In this document: positions 1 to 8,414 of the stretch, piece by piece
How positions within the stretch are numbered: position 1 is the first letter of the stretch
How the letters are laid out: each line of letters starts with the position of its first letter
Origin: Paraburkholderia phenoliruptrix
GTDB lineage: Bacteria > Pseudomonadota > Gammaproteobacteria > Burkholderiales > Burkholderiaceae
DNA length: 64,000 nucleotides
NCBI RefSeq assembly: GCF_019511605.1
Contig: NZ_JAEUAV010000020.1
Location: 1-64,000 of the forward strand
Reading direction: 5' to 3'
Made by a program: the position numbers and the translations under genes
The notes under the pieces: generated by a model
The model's input: only the letters and a program-made list of their open reading frames with translations
Databases searched by the model: none
Told to the model about the DNA's origin: nothing

Positions 1-88
1 GGTTGGGCGGGTTGGCGAGCTGGCGGCCCGGACGGCCTGCGCGGCTCTAGCGGCTCTCGGGCCTTCGAAGCACCGCCGTCGCTCCGGT

Positions 89-1648
89 TTAGCCGCAGCC
101 GCAATCCGGCATACGTCCTCGTCCCCGGGGCACGCGCGCGACGACCACCAGCCCCGCGGCGCCCAGCAGCAGCGCGCCGGCGGCGAGCCACAGAGCAGGC
201 GAAAACGAGCCGGTGTGCGCGGCAATCGGCGCGGCGACCAGCGGGCCGACGATCTGGCCCAAGCCATAAGCAGCAGTCGCGTAGCCCATGAGACCGGCCG
301 CATCGTCGCCGCGCAAACGCCGCGCCTCACGCATCGCAAAGAGCGTGATGGCAGTAAACGGCACGCCAATCAGAATGCTGCCGAGGGAGAAGCCGCCTGC
401 CGTCGGCCAGACTATCCCGAGCGCGATGCCGACCGCCTGCAAGACATAACTGCCCGCGAGCAGGACCCGGTTGTCCAGATGCAGCGGCAAACGCGCGGCC
501 AGCAATGCGCCGACCATCAACGCGGCGCCGAACATCGGCCAGAACAGATCGGGCCACGGCGAGCCCGGCAATGCGTGGCGCGCAATCACGGGCAGAAACG
601 TCGCTGTGATGATGTAACCAAACCCAGGCACGCCGTATAGGACTACCAGCCAGAAGGCGTCGGCGCGGTGGGTCGCCGGAATGCTGTCGGATACCGGGCG
701 GGCGGTCGCGGCAATAGTGGTCCGGGAGATGGGGTTTTCGAGGCTTGCGGTGGTTCCGGTGGATTTGGCGGTTCCGGCAGTTCGGGGGCTTTCGCCAGTT
801 CCGGGGCTTTCGGGGCTTTCGGTGGTTCCGGTGGTTCCGTCAGTTCCGGCGATTCCCACACTTCCGGCGGTTCCCGCGGCTCCCCGATTTCGCGCGGTTC
901 CGGTGCTCTGAACTGCTTCGGCAGCCCTCACAACTCCGAGGCTGGCACTTCCACCCGGCGTTGCGGCGGCAGCCTCCTTTGCTGTCACTACAACCGGCGC
1001 CACCGCCACCTTGGCCTTGGCAGTCGTATCCGCGGCCGACGTCGTGCCGCTCCCAAACGCCGGCCACACCACCGCCGCCAGAACCGCCGAGATCAAGCCG
1101 AAGCCTATCCATCCCGCCGTCGCCCCGTAGCCGCCCGCCGCGCTGACCAGCAAGCCGGTGCCTACGATGCCCACGCCCGGCCCCGTATAAATCACGCCGC
1201 TCCAGGCCGGCTGTCCGAGTTCCGCGAGCCGCCGCAAGCCCCACTGCGACGCGAACACAAACGTCCACGCGCTCACTGCTCCTGCAACGAAGCGCACCAC
1301 CGCCCATATCCAGAACTGACTCGTGACGCCCATCGCCAGCGTCAACAGCACCGTCGACGCGAGCCCCGCGCGCACCACCCGGGCGGGCTCGACCCGCAAC
1401 GCCGCGCAGGTGAGCGCACCTACGAAATAGCCCGCGTAGTTGAACGACGCGAGCCACCCGCCATGCTGGATGTCGATTGGCGGCTGACCGAACGCGCCGC
1501 CGTGAAGCATCAGCGGCAGGAGCGGCGTGAAAGCAAAGCGTCCGACGCCGAGCGCGACGGCGAGCGTCACCATGCAGGCCAACGCGGCGCGGCGGGCCGC
1601 GTGGGACTGCGCTGGAAGACGTTGGACGTTCGAAGCGAGATCGTTCAT
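89..1648 (-). CDS. MFS transporter, YbfB/YjiJ-like, with a long low-complexity central loop
   Basis: Inner-membrane transporter of the major facilitator superfamily; substrate unknown. The N-terminal half (about residues 15-198) and C-terminal half (about 330-515) each carry hydrophobic helices typical of the family, with a VGRFAFTPLLPLM segment in helix 1 as in YbfB-type proteins. Between the halves lie about 130 residues rich in Ala, Gly, Thr, Ser and Pro, far longer than the usual cytoplasmic loop. The start at 1648 (MNDLASN) was chosen because it sits just before the first helix; the frame is open to 1747 but that extension is Arg-rich. No clear Shine-Dalgarno is visible. It is divergent from the LysR gene at 1877, which probably regulates it. 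Family assignment is fairly sure; the exact start is not. Confidence 0.8.
   Translation of the reverse strand: MNDLASNVQRLPAQSHAARRAALACMVTLAVALGVGRFAFTPLLPLMLHGGAFGQPPIDIQHGGWLASFNYAGYFVGALTCAALRVEPARVVRAGLASTVLLTLAMGVTSQFWIWAVVRFVAGAVSAWTFVFASQWGLRRLAELGQPAWSGVIYTGPGVGIVGTGLLVSAAGGYGATAGWIGFGLISAVLAAVVWPAFGSGTTSAADTTAKAKVAVAPVVVTAKEAAAATPGGSASLGVVRAAEAVQSTGTARNRGAAGTAGSVGIAGTDGTTGTTESPESPGTGESPRTAGTAKSTGTTASLENPISRTTIAATARPVSDSIPATHRADAFWLVVLYGVPGFGYIITATFLPVIARHALPGSPWPDLFWPMFGAALMVGALLAARLPLHLDNRVLLAGSYVLQAVGIALGIVWPTAGGFSLGSILIGVPFTAITLFAMREARRLRGDDAAGLMGYATAAYGLGQIVGPLVAAPIAAHTGSFSPALWLAAGALLLGAAGLVVVARVPRGRGRMPDCGCG
740..900. repeat. Degenerate GGTTCC/GGCGGTTCC-type tandem repeats inside the MFS gene
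   Basis: The plus strand shows many short near-copies of GGTTCCGGTGGTTCCG and TTCGGGGCTTTCG. On the coding (minus) strand they encode Gly-Thr-Ala-Gly-Thr-like stretches in the central loop of the MFS transporter. The reading frame is kept throughout, so the repeats appear tolerated as a linker rather than disrupting the gene. Confidence 0.75.
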
Positions 1649-1876
1649 GGCCAACCGTTCAGGAAGGTGAGATGCAAAAGGAATCACGTGGAAACTGCTT
1701 CTGCCGGACCGCGTCAGTCGCCGCCAGGAAGCCGCAAGACAACGCATCGCAATACTCCGGCGACAACCGGGCGGTCATCGACGGCCCCGATCCGGGTAGG
1801 GTGATTCCATGTTAGCTTGACGATTCGATCATGAAAAATGAATAATTCGGATACCATCCATCGCCAGGAGAGAATC

Positions 1877-2842
1877 GTGGACTTGGCCGCCTTGACGATT
1901 TTTCGGGCCGTCGTGCGGGAGAACGGCGTGACGCGAGCCGCCGCGAAGCTCAACCGCGTGCAATCCAACGTCACCACGCGCATCAAGCAGCTTGAAGAAC
2001 AGCTTGGCGCGGAACTCTTCATCCGCGACGGCCGGCGCCTCGTGCTCACACCTGCCGGTGAAACGCTGCTGCCCTATGCCGAACGGCTACTTGCTCTGGC
2101 CGACGAGGCCCGTCACGCCGTGCGCGCGGACCGTCCGAGCGGACGCCTGCGCCTCGGCACCATGGAAAGCGTCGCGGCGACGCGTCTTCCCGCCCTGCTC
2201 GCCCAGTACCACCAGCAATGGCCCGATGTCGCGCTCGAACTCGAGACCGGCACCACCGGCAAACTGATCGAGCGCTTGCGCGAATTCGAGGTGGACGCCG
2301 CGCTGGTAGCCACGCCGCTCGACCCCGCCGCCCTAGGCGAACTGTTCGAGGCGGTACCGGTTTTCACAGAGGAACTCGTGATGCTGACGCCGCGCGGGCA
2401 TCGGCCGATTCGCGAAGTGCGCGATATCGCGCTGTCGACGTTGGTGGCGTTCGAGCGCGGTTGCGCGTATCGCACTTACATCGAGAAATGGTATATGGAG
2501 CACGGCGTGAGGCCGGCGCGCGTACTCGAGCTGGGTTCGTATCACGCAATCGTCGCATGTGTCGCCGCCGGCGCGGGCGTGGCGGTGGCGCCCCGCTCGG
2601 TGCTGGGGCTGGCCGCCGACGCGAGCAATATCGCCGTGCATGACCTGCCCGACATCGGCACCATAGAGACGCTGCTCGTCTGGCGACGCGGGCACTTCTC
2701 GTCAGCGCTCAATGCGTTGAAGCAGACGCTGACAGGACAGCGCAGCCTGCGCAGTTTTGAGGAAACAGAGGCCGGCGCTTCAGATGCACACCTGGACGCG
2801 CACGCCGACGCTCGGACACCGATGGGCGCTGACGTCGTCTGA
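1877..2842 (+). CDS. LysR-family transcriptional regulator
   Basis: DNA-binding regulator with an N-terminal winged helix-turn-helix (about residues 1-60, VTRAAAKLN...VTTRIKQLEEQLG) and a C-terminal periplasmic-binding-like effector domain (about 90-290). I chose a GTG start at 1877 because AGGAGAGA lies at 1866-1873 with proper spacing and the product then begins MDLAALTIF, the usual LysR N-terminus. An ATG at 1838 in the same frame would add 13 residues and has no good ribosome site. It is divergent from the MFS gene, the classical LysR-target arrangement, so control of that transporter is inferred. The effector is unknown. Confidence 0.9.
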   Translation: MDLAALTIFRAVVRENGVTRAAAKLNRVQSNVTTRIKQLEEQLGAELFIRDGRRLVLTPAGETLLPYAERLLALADEARHAVRADRPSGRLRLGTMESVAATRLPALLAQYHQQWPDVALELETGTTGKLIERLREFEVDAALVATPLDPAALGELFEAVPVFTEELVMLTPRGHRPIREVRDIALSTLVAFERGCAYRTYIEKWYMEHGVRPARVLELGSYHAIVACVAAGAGVAVAPRSVLGLAADASNIAVHDLPDIGTIETLLVWRRGHFSSALNALKQTLTGQRSLRSFEETEAGASDAHLDAHADARTPMGADVV

Positions 2843-2957
2843 TTAGCGTGTCAAACGCTAGCGGGTTTGCGGGCGTTCGAATGAGCGGCCGCAAGCACGT
2901 AACGGCGCGAAGTTTCGACAGCCAGAAGCCGCAAGCAAACGCGCTCGTGGAAAAACA

Positions 2958-3003
2958 TGGGGCCACGTAACACGCCGGCAATTCGACGTCCTACGTGGCC
3001 CCA
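2958..3003. terminator. Perfect 12-bp inverted repeat between convergent genes
   Basis: Arms at 2958-2969 (TGGGGCCACGTA) and 2992-3003 are exact reverse complements with a 22-nt loop. It lies between the ends of the LysR gene (+) and alaS (-), where a bidirectional terminator is expected, but no T-run follows on either strand. It may be a terminator lacking the U-tract or a protein-binding palindrome. Confidence 0.45.
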
Positions 3004-3040
3004 ATCGGCATTGGCTGCCCTGCTCTAAGCTCTTCGGCCT

Positions 3041-3130
3041 GGTTTCGCCTGCTATCGCCTGGTTTTGCCTGCTATCGCCTGGTTTCGCCTGCTATCGCCT
3101 GGTTTGGCCGACTTTCACCTGGTTCAGCCG
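3041..3130. repeat. 20-bp tandem repeat, about 4.5 units
   Basis: Units of 20 bp begin at 3041, 3061, 3081 and 3101, with a partial one at 3121. The consensus is GGTTTCGCCTGCTATCGCCT; the first and third copies are identical, the second has one change, and the last two are degenerate. There is no spacer structure, so this is a minisatellite, not CRISPR. It lies just downstream of alaS and contains no gene. Confidence 0.85.
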
Positions 3131-3178
3131 GCCTGCCGTATTCGGCCGATCGGCTGAGCCCTCGAGCTTAACGGCGGA

Positions 3179-5803
3179 TCAAAGCTGCGCTTCGACCCAA
3201 CCCTTCACGCCCGCCAACGCGGCGCCCAGATTCGCGGGGTCCGTCCCACCCGCTTGAGCCATGTCGGGCCGGCCGCCGCCCTTCCCGCCAACCTGCTGCG
3301 CAACGAAATTGACCAGCTCACCGGCCTTGACCTTTTTGCTAGCGTCCGCCGTCACGCCCGCAATCAGGCTGACCTTGCCGCCTTCAACCGAAGCCAGCAC
3401 GATTGCCGCGCTCTTCAGCTTGTCCTTCAGCTTGTCCACCGTTTCGCGCAACGTCTTCACATCGGCGCCTTCGAGGGTCGCGGCAAGAACCTGCACGCCG
3501 GCGACTTCAATCGCCTGCCCGGCCAGTTCGTCGCCCTGGCTCGACGCCATTTTCGACTTCAGCGCGCTCAGTTCTTTTTCAAGCTGCTTGACCTGATCCT
3601 GGACCTGCGTGATGCGCTGCGTGAGCTCGGACGGCTGGGCCTTGAGCACCGCGGCCGCGGCGTTGATGCGCGCGTCGAGATCCTGCACGAAGCGCACCGC
3701 GTTGTCGCCGGTAATGGCTTCCACGCGACGAATGCCCGCCGCCACGCCGCCTTCCATCACGATCTTGAAGAGGCCAATGTCACCAGTGCGATGCACGTGC
3801 GTACCGCCGCACAGTTCGCGAGAGAAGCCGAGGTCGAGCACTCGCACTTCGTCGCCATACTTTTCGCCGAACAGCGCCATCGCGCCGCCCTTCACCGCTT
3901 CGTCGAACGGCATGACGCGCACGATGCCCGGCGCGTTCGCCAGCACTTCTGCGTTGACGATTTCTTCGACGCGGCGAATCTGCTCGTCCGTCATGGGCGC
4001 ATTGTGCGCGAAGTCAAAGCGCGTCTTGTCGGGATCGACCAGCGAGCCCTTCTGCTGCACGTGCGAACCGAGCACCTCGCGCAGCGCCTTGTGCATCAGG
4101 TGCGTGGCCGAGTGGTTGCGAGCCGTGCGCGCGCGGCGCACCGCGTCGATCTCGGCCTTCACCACGTCGCCCACCTTCAGCGTGCCCTGCTCGAGCGTGC
4201 CGTGGTGACCGACCACGTCGGCCTGAACCTTCAGCGTATCGGTTACCGCAAAGCGTACGCTCGCGTTGGCGAGCAGACCCTGGTCGCCGACCTGGCCGCC
4301 CGATTCCGCGTAGAACGGCGTGTGGTCGAGCACCACGACCGCCTGCTGACCATGCGCGACTTCCTGCACCGAGGCGCCGTCCACATACAGCGCCACGACC
4401 TTCGCGTCGTCGAAGACGACTTCCTCGTAGCCGTGGAACGTGGTCTTCGCGCCCGAGTATTCGAGGCCTTGCGACATCTTGAACTTGCCGGCCGCACGCG
4501 CCTGTTCGCGCTGACGCGCCATGGCTTCGTCGAACGCGGCTTCGTCAACGGTGACTTCGCGCTCGCGGCACACGTCTGCCGTCAGGTCGAGCGGGAAGCC
4601 GTACGTGTCGTGCAGCTTGAATGCCAGTTCGCCGTCCAGCGTCTTGGCGCCCTTCTTTTCGAGCTCGGCCAGCGCGTTTTCGAGAATCGACATGCCGTGT
4701 TCGATGGTCTCGAAGAAGCGCTCCTCCTCCTGACGCAGCACGTCGGTCACGCGCGCCTGCGCGTCTTTCAGTTCCGGATAGGCGCTGCCCATCTGCTCGA
4801 CGAGATCGGCCACCATACGGTGGAAGAACGAGCCCTTCTTGCCCAGCTTGTAGCCGTGACGGATAGCGCGGCGCACGATACGGCGCAGCACGTAGCCGCG
4901 GCCTTCATTGCCGGGAATCACGCCGTCCACGATCAGGAACGAGCAGGCGCGGATGTGGTCGGCAATCACCTTCAGCGAGTTGTTCGCGAGGTCGCTCACG
5001 CCGGTTTCGCGCGCCGCCGCCTTGATGAGCGCCTGGAACAGGTCGATCTCATAGTTGCTGTGCACGTGCTGCAGCACCGCCGCGATACGCTCGAGCCCCA
5101 TGCCGGTGTCGACGCACTGCTTGGGCAGCGGCGTCATGTTGCCCTGCGCGTCGCGGTTGAACTGCATGAACACGAGATTCCAGATCTCGATGTAGCGGTC
5201 GCCGTCTTCTTCCGGCGATCCCGGGGGGCCGCCCCATACGTCCGGGCCGTGGTCGTAGAAAATTTCCGAGCACGGGCCGCACGGACCGGTGTCGGCCATT
5301 TGCCAGAAGTTGTCCGACGCGTAACGCGCGCCCTTGTTGTCGCCGATACGGATGATGCGCTCGACCGGCACGCCCACTTCTTTCGCCCAGATATCGTGCG
5401 CTTCGTCGTCTTCGTGATAGACGGTCACCCACAGCTTTTCTTTCGGCAACTGGTAGACGCCCGTGAGCAACTCCCACGCGTAGTGGATCGCGTCACGCTT
5501 GAAATAGTCGCCGAACGAGAAATTGCCCAGCATTTCGAAGAACGTGTGGTGACGCGCGGTGTAGCCGACGTTTTCCAGGTCGTTGTGTTTGCCCCCCGCG
5601 CGCACGCTGCGCTGCGCGGTCGTGGCGCGCGAATACGGACGCGACTCAGCGCCGAGGAACACATCTTTGAACTGCACCATTCCCGAATTGGTGAAGAGCA
5701 GTGTCGGGTCGTTGCCGGGCACAAGGCTCGACGAGCGAACGATCGTATGGCCCTTCGATTCGAAGAACTTGAGAAACTTCTCGCGGATTTCGGCGGCTTT
5801 CAT
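3179..5803 (-). CDS. alaS: Alanine-tRNA ligase
   Basis: Class II aminoacyl-tRNA synthetase that charges tRNA-Ala, with an editing domain that clears Ser/Gly mischarging. At 874 aa it matches the usual length (about 875). Order: catalytic domain starting MKAAEIREKFLKFFESKGH with class II motifs in the first ~250 residues; editing domain with zinc-ligand motifs HSATH (about residue 565) and CGGTH (about 665); and the C-terminal C-Ala/DHHA1 domain with the GGKGGGRPDMAQAGG glycine-rich motif. The start at 5803 fits the family; the frame is open to 5866, but those 21 residues are not family-like. Repeats flank the gene on both sides. Cytoplasmic and essential. Confidence 0.98.
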   Translation of the reverse strand: MKAAEIREKFLKFFESKGHTIVRSSSLVPGNDPTLLFTNSGMVQFKDVFLGAESRPYSRATTAQRSVRAGGKHNDLENVGYTARHHTFFEMLGNFSFGDYFKRDAIHYAWELLTGVYQLPKEKLWVTVYHEDDEAHDIWAKEVGVPVERIIRIGDNKGARYASDNFWQMADTGPCGPCSEIFYDHGPDVWGGPPGSPEEDGDRYIEIWNLVFMQFNRDAQGNMTPLPKQCVDTGMGLERIAAVLQHVHSNYEIDLFQALIKAAARETGVSDLANNSLKVIADHIRACSFLIVDGVIPGNEGRGYVLRRIVRRAIRHGYKLGKKGSFFHRMVADLVEQMGSAYPELKDAQARVTDVLRQEEERFFETIEHGMSILENALAELEKKGAKTLDGELAFKLHDTYGFPLDLTADVCREREVTVDEAAFDEAMARQREQARAAGKFKMSQGLEYSGAKTTFHGYEEVVFDDAKVVALYVDGASVQEVAHGQQAVVVLDHTPFYAESGGQVGDQGLLANASVRFAVTDTLKVQADVVGHHGTLEQGTLKVGDVVKAEIDAVRRARTARNHSATHLMHKALREVLGSHVQQKGSLVDPDKTRFDFAHNAPMTDEQIRRVEEIVNAEVLANAPGIVRVMPFDEAVKGGAMALFGEKYGDEVRVLDLGFSRELCGGTHVHRTGDIGLFKIVMEGGVAAGIRRVEAITGDNAVRFVQDLDARINAAAAVLKAQPSELTQRITQVQDQVKQLEKELSALKSKMASSQGDELAGQAIEVAGVQVLAATLEGADVKTLRETVDKLKDKLKSAAIVLASVEGGKVSLIAGVTADASKKVKAGELVNFVAQQVGGKGGGRPDMAQAGGTDPANLGAALAGVKGWVEAQL

Positions 5804-5950
5804 GGCGTGCGGGGGACGGTCCTGACTATTCCTGACTTTTACCGGCGGCATCGTGAGATGCCCCAACTGTTTGTTTCTTAAACGACTGATTATACGGGAT
5901 CGGCGCCCTTGCGCGGCGCCGCCGCGGGCCGGTTGGCCGTTTGGCCAGGT

Positions 5951-5982
5951 TGAACCAGGCCAGGTGCGGTCGGCCTGGTTCA
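5951..5982. repeat. 11-bp perfect inverted repeat in the alaS/CoA-transferase divergent region
   Basis: TGAACCAGGCC at 5951-5961 pairs exactly with 5972-5982 across a 10-nt loop. It lies about 150 bp upstream of alaS (-) and 290 bp upstream of the CoA-transferase (+). The right arm continues as CCTGGTTCAGC (5974-5984), an 11-mer that also occurs at 3118-3128 in the repeat on the far side of alaS. Possible operator or relic of the same repeat family. The rest of 5882-6270 shows nothing recognisable. Confidence 0.5.
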
Positions 5983-6270
5983 GCTTCGCTCAACTTCGGT
6001 CACGTCTCGGGCACGTTCCGGTCACGTTCTGAGCCGGTTTCGCCGGGGAGTTTTTGCGCGAGCCCCGCAGACAGCGCGCCACACGCCACGGTCGCACGCA
6101 GGTTCACGTGCTGTGCGGGCCCGCTTCGTGACACCTCGTTTCATCTGCAACGGCGCCCGATTCGTCCTATGACGTTCGGCCGACTGCGCCCGCTCGCGTG
6201 AATCGCTTAAGATTGCCCACATTCGCGGCGCCTCGTGTGCCGCCCGCTTACATTGGAGACACGGACAAAC

Positions 6271-7491
6271 ATGGGCGCTCTCAGTCATATTCGCGTGCTG
6301 GATCTCACCCGCGTGCTCGCGGGCCCCTGGTGCGCGCAGACGCTTGCCGATTTCGGCGCGGACGTCATCAAGATCGAACGACCCGAGGTGGGCGACGACA
6401 CGCGCCACTGGGGCCCGCCGTACCTGAAGACGCCCGACGGCGCGGACACGCGAGAGGCGGCCTACTACCTGGCGGCCAACCGCAACAAGCGCTCGGTCAC
6501 GGTGGATATCGCCTCGCCCGAAGGTCAGCAGATCGTTCGCGAACTAGCCGCGCAAAGCGACGTGGTGCTCGAGAACTACAAGGTCGGACAGCTGAAGAAA
6601 TACGGCCTCGACTACGCGTCGCTCAAGAAGGTGAAGCCCGATCTGATCTACTGCTCGGTGACAGGTTTCGGACAGACCGGGCCGTACGCGCAGCGCGCGG
6701 GCTACGACTTCATCGTGCAAGGTATCGGCGGGTTCATGAGCATTACCGGCGAGCGCGACGGTCAGCCGGGCGGCGGTCCGCAAAAGGCGGGCGTGGCGAT
6801 TGCCGATCTGATGACCGGCATGTATTCCACCATCGCCGTGCTTACCGCGCTCACGCATCGCGACCGCACGGGCGAAGGTCAATATATCGACATGGCGCTG
6901 CTCGACGTGCAGGTAGCCATGCTCGCCAACATGAACTCGAATTACCTTGCAAGCGGGCAGCCGCCGGTGCGCTGGGGCAACGCGCATCCGAACATCGTGC
7001 CGTACCAGACTTTCCAGACCAGCGACGGGTGGATCATCGTTGCGGTGGGCAACGACGGGCAGTTCCGCAAATTCGTCGAGGTCGGCCAACGCCCCGAACT
7101 CGCAGAGGACGAGCGTTTCGCCACCAACCCCGCACGCGTGCGCAACCGCGACGTGCTCGTGCCGATTCTCGCGCAGATGGTTCGCCTGCAGGGCAAGCAG
7201 AAATGGATCACGGCACTCGAAGCGGCAGGCGTGCCTTGCGGACCGATCAACGACCTCGCGGAGGTGTTCGCGAACGAGCAGGTGGTGGCGCGCGGCATGC
7301 AGGTGGATCTGCCGCACCCGTCCGGTGGCACGGTCAAGCTGGTGCGCAATCCGATCAATATGACGGGCACGCCGCCCGAGGCGCTTGCTCATCCGCCGAC
7401 GCTCGGCGAGCATACCGAAAGCGTGCTGCGCGACGTGCTGGGTTACAGCGACGAACAGATTACGGCGTTGCGCTCGCAAGCGGTGATTTGA
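6271..7491 (+). CDS. CaiB/BaiF (family III) CoA-transferase
   Basis: Transfers CoA between carboxylic acids; the exact substrate pair cannot be read from sequence. The 406-aa length and the N-terminal LxxIRVLDLTRVLAGP segment are typical of family III. The catalytic Asp that forms the acyl anhydride is likely Asp179 in AIADLMTG. A glycine-rich GFMSITGERDGQPGGGP loop precedes it. The start at 6271 (MGALSHIRVL) was chosen over an in-frame ATG at 6235 because of family fit and a GGAG at 6254. It stands alone between alaS and a repeat-rich spacer. It could act on formyl-, succinyl- or carnitine-like CoA esters. Confidence 0.92.
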   Translation: MGALSHIRVLDLTRVLAGPWCAQTLADFGADVIKIERPEVGDDTRHWGPPYLKTPDGADTREAAYYLAANRNKRSVTVDIASPEGQQIVRELAAQSDVVLENYKVGQLKKYGLDYASLKKVKPDLIYCSVTGFGQTGPYAQRAGYDFIVQGIGGFMSITGERDGQPGGGPQKAGVAIADLMTGMYSTIAVLTALTHRDRTGEGQYIDMALLDVQVAMLANMNSNYLASGQPPVRWGNAHPNIVPYQTFQTSDGWIIVAVGNDGQFRKFVEVGQRPELAEDERFATNPARVRNRDVLVPILAQMVRLQGKQKWITALEAAGVPCGPINDLAEVFANEQVVARGMQVDLPHPSGGTVKLVRNPINMTGTPPEALAHPPTLGEHTESVLRDVLGYSDEQITALRSQAVI

Positions 7492-7591
7492 AGGCGGCAG
7501 GAGGAAGGCGGCAGGCGATGCGCTGCCGCAGTTACGCGTTCGCATTCGCATTCGCCGAGGGGCATGCGCCGGCCGGCGGCGGGCGGCGGGC

Positions 7592-7714
7592 GGCGACCGG
7601 CGACCGGCGACCGGCGACCGGCGACCGGCGACCGGCTAGCGACGAACGCGACCAGTGACCAGTGACCGGCGGCCAGCGATCGGCGAACGCGAACGCGAAC
7701 GCGAACGCGATCGC
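7592..7714. repeat. Heptamer (GGCGACC) and hexamer (GAACGC) tandem repeats
   Basis: Six perfect copies of GGCGACC occupy 7592-7633, followed by degenerate GACCAGT units. Four perfect GAACGC copies follow at 7685-7708, with GATCGC after them. All lie between the stops of the convergent CoA-transferase and hydrolase genes. Such pure short arrays are prone to slippage. No gene or terminator is evident in this ~270-bp gap. Confidence 0.9.
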
Positions 7715-7761
7715 GACCAGCGACCGCTACCCCCAACCGCTGCCGACTGCACCGCGCCGCT

Positions 7762-8322
7762 TCAGCTCGGCTTGCCAAGCGCGGCCAGCCACTCGCGCGC
7801 TTCGTCCCAATCGCCGAGTCCGCTGTCCGCATTGATGTGTCCGCGCGGGCCGACGTCGATCCAGCGGCTGCCCCACGCTTTCGCACAGGCTTGCGAAAAC
7901 GGCACGCCGCCGTAGGGGTCGTCCGTGCTGGATACGACGATACTCGGGAACGGCAAGCGTTCGAGCGGTACGCAAGCAAACCCGCTTGCGTCTTGCGGAA
8001 AGTGCGGTTCGGCCGGATCGGGCACGGCCACCAGCAGCGCGCCGGCAATCCTTGCGAGTTGCGCAGCGCTCGCATACTGCGAGGCCCAGAACGCCGTCGT
8101 CAGGCAGCCCAGGCTATGGGCCGCAAGCAGGATCGGCGCGTCGACGGATGCAACCGCGGCGTCGAGCGCGCGGCACCAGGCGTCGCGCGACGGATGATCC
8201 CAGTCAGGCATCTGGACGCGCGTAAATGACGGATCGCGTGCTTCCCAGCGGGTCTGCCAATGCCCGGCTCCAGAGTTCTGGTAGCCCGGCAGGACAAGTA
8301 CGTTGGGTTTGGATTCGCTCAT
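7762..8322 (-). CDS. RBBP9/YdeN-family serine alpha/beta hydrolase
   Basis: Small (186 aa) cytoplasmic hydrolase. It begins with the family block VLVLPGYQNSGAGHWQTRWE; the nucleophile elbow AAHSLGCL holds the likely catalytic Ser; a late GHINADSG segment supplies the His, with Asp from SSTDDPYG. The natural substrate is unknown for this family. The start at 8322 (MSESKPN) has a GGGGA ribosome site 6-7 nt upstream; the open frame to 8418 is not family-like. It follows ggt on the same strand after a 92-bp gap and may be co-transcribed with it. Confidence 0.88.
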   Translation of the reverse strand: MSESKPNVLVLPGYQNSGAGHWQTRWEARDPSFTRVQMPDWDHPSRDAWCRALDAAVASVDAPILLAAHSLGCLTTAFWASQYASAAQLARIAGALLVAVPDPAEPHFPQDASGFACVPLERLPFPSIVVSSTDDPYGGVPFSQACAKAWGSRWIDVGPRGHINADSGLGDWDEAREWLAALGKPS

Positions 8323-8414
8323 GGTGTTCCCCGTAACTTTGTTTTTTGGCGATACGGCCTGGAAGGGGCGGACAACCGCGACAGCCCGCCACGGCCCACC
8401 CCTTTGCAACGCGC

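Noticed and set aside
1838..1876. ATG at 1838 as start of the LysR gene
   Set aside because: No ribosome site there; the GTG at 1877 has AGGAGA and yields the family N-terminus.
3041..3130. CRISPR-like array
   Set aside because: Repeats are adjacent with no unique spacers and no cas genes lie nearby.
3254..5881. 875-codon open frame opposite alaS
   Set aside because: It is the complementary frame of a certain synthetase gene; its product is rich in Arg, His and Val with no motif. High GC makes such antisense frames common.
5804..5982. T-box riboswitch upstream of alaS
   Set aside because: No T-box consensus or specifier structure is visible and T-boxes are mostly from Firmicutes.
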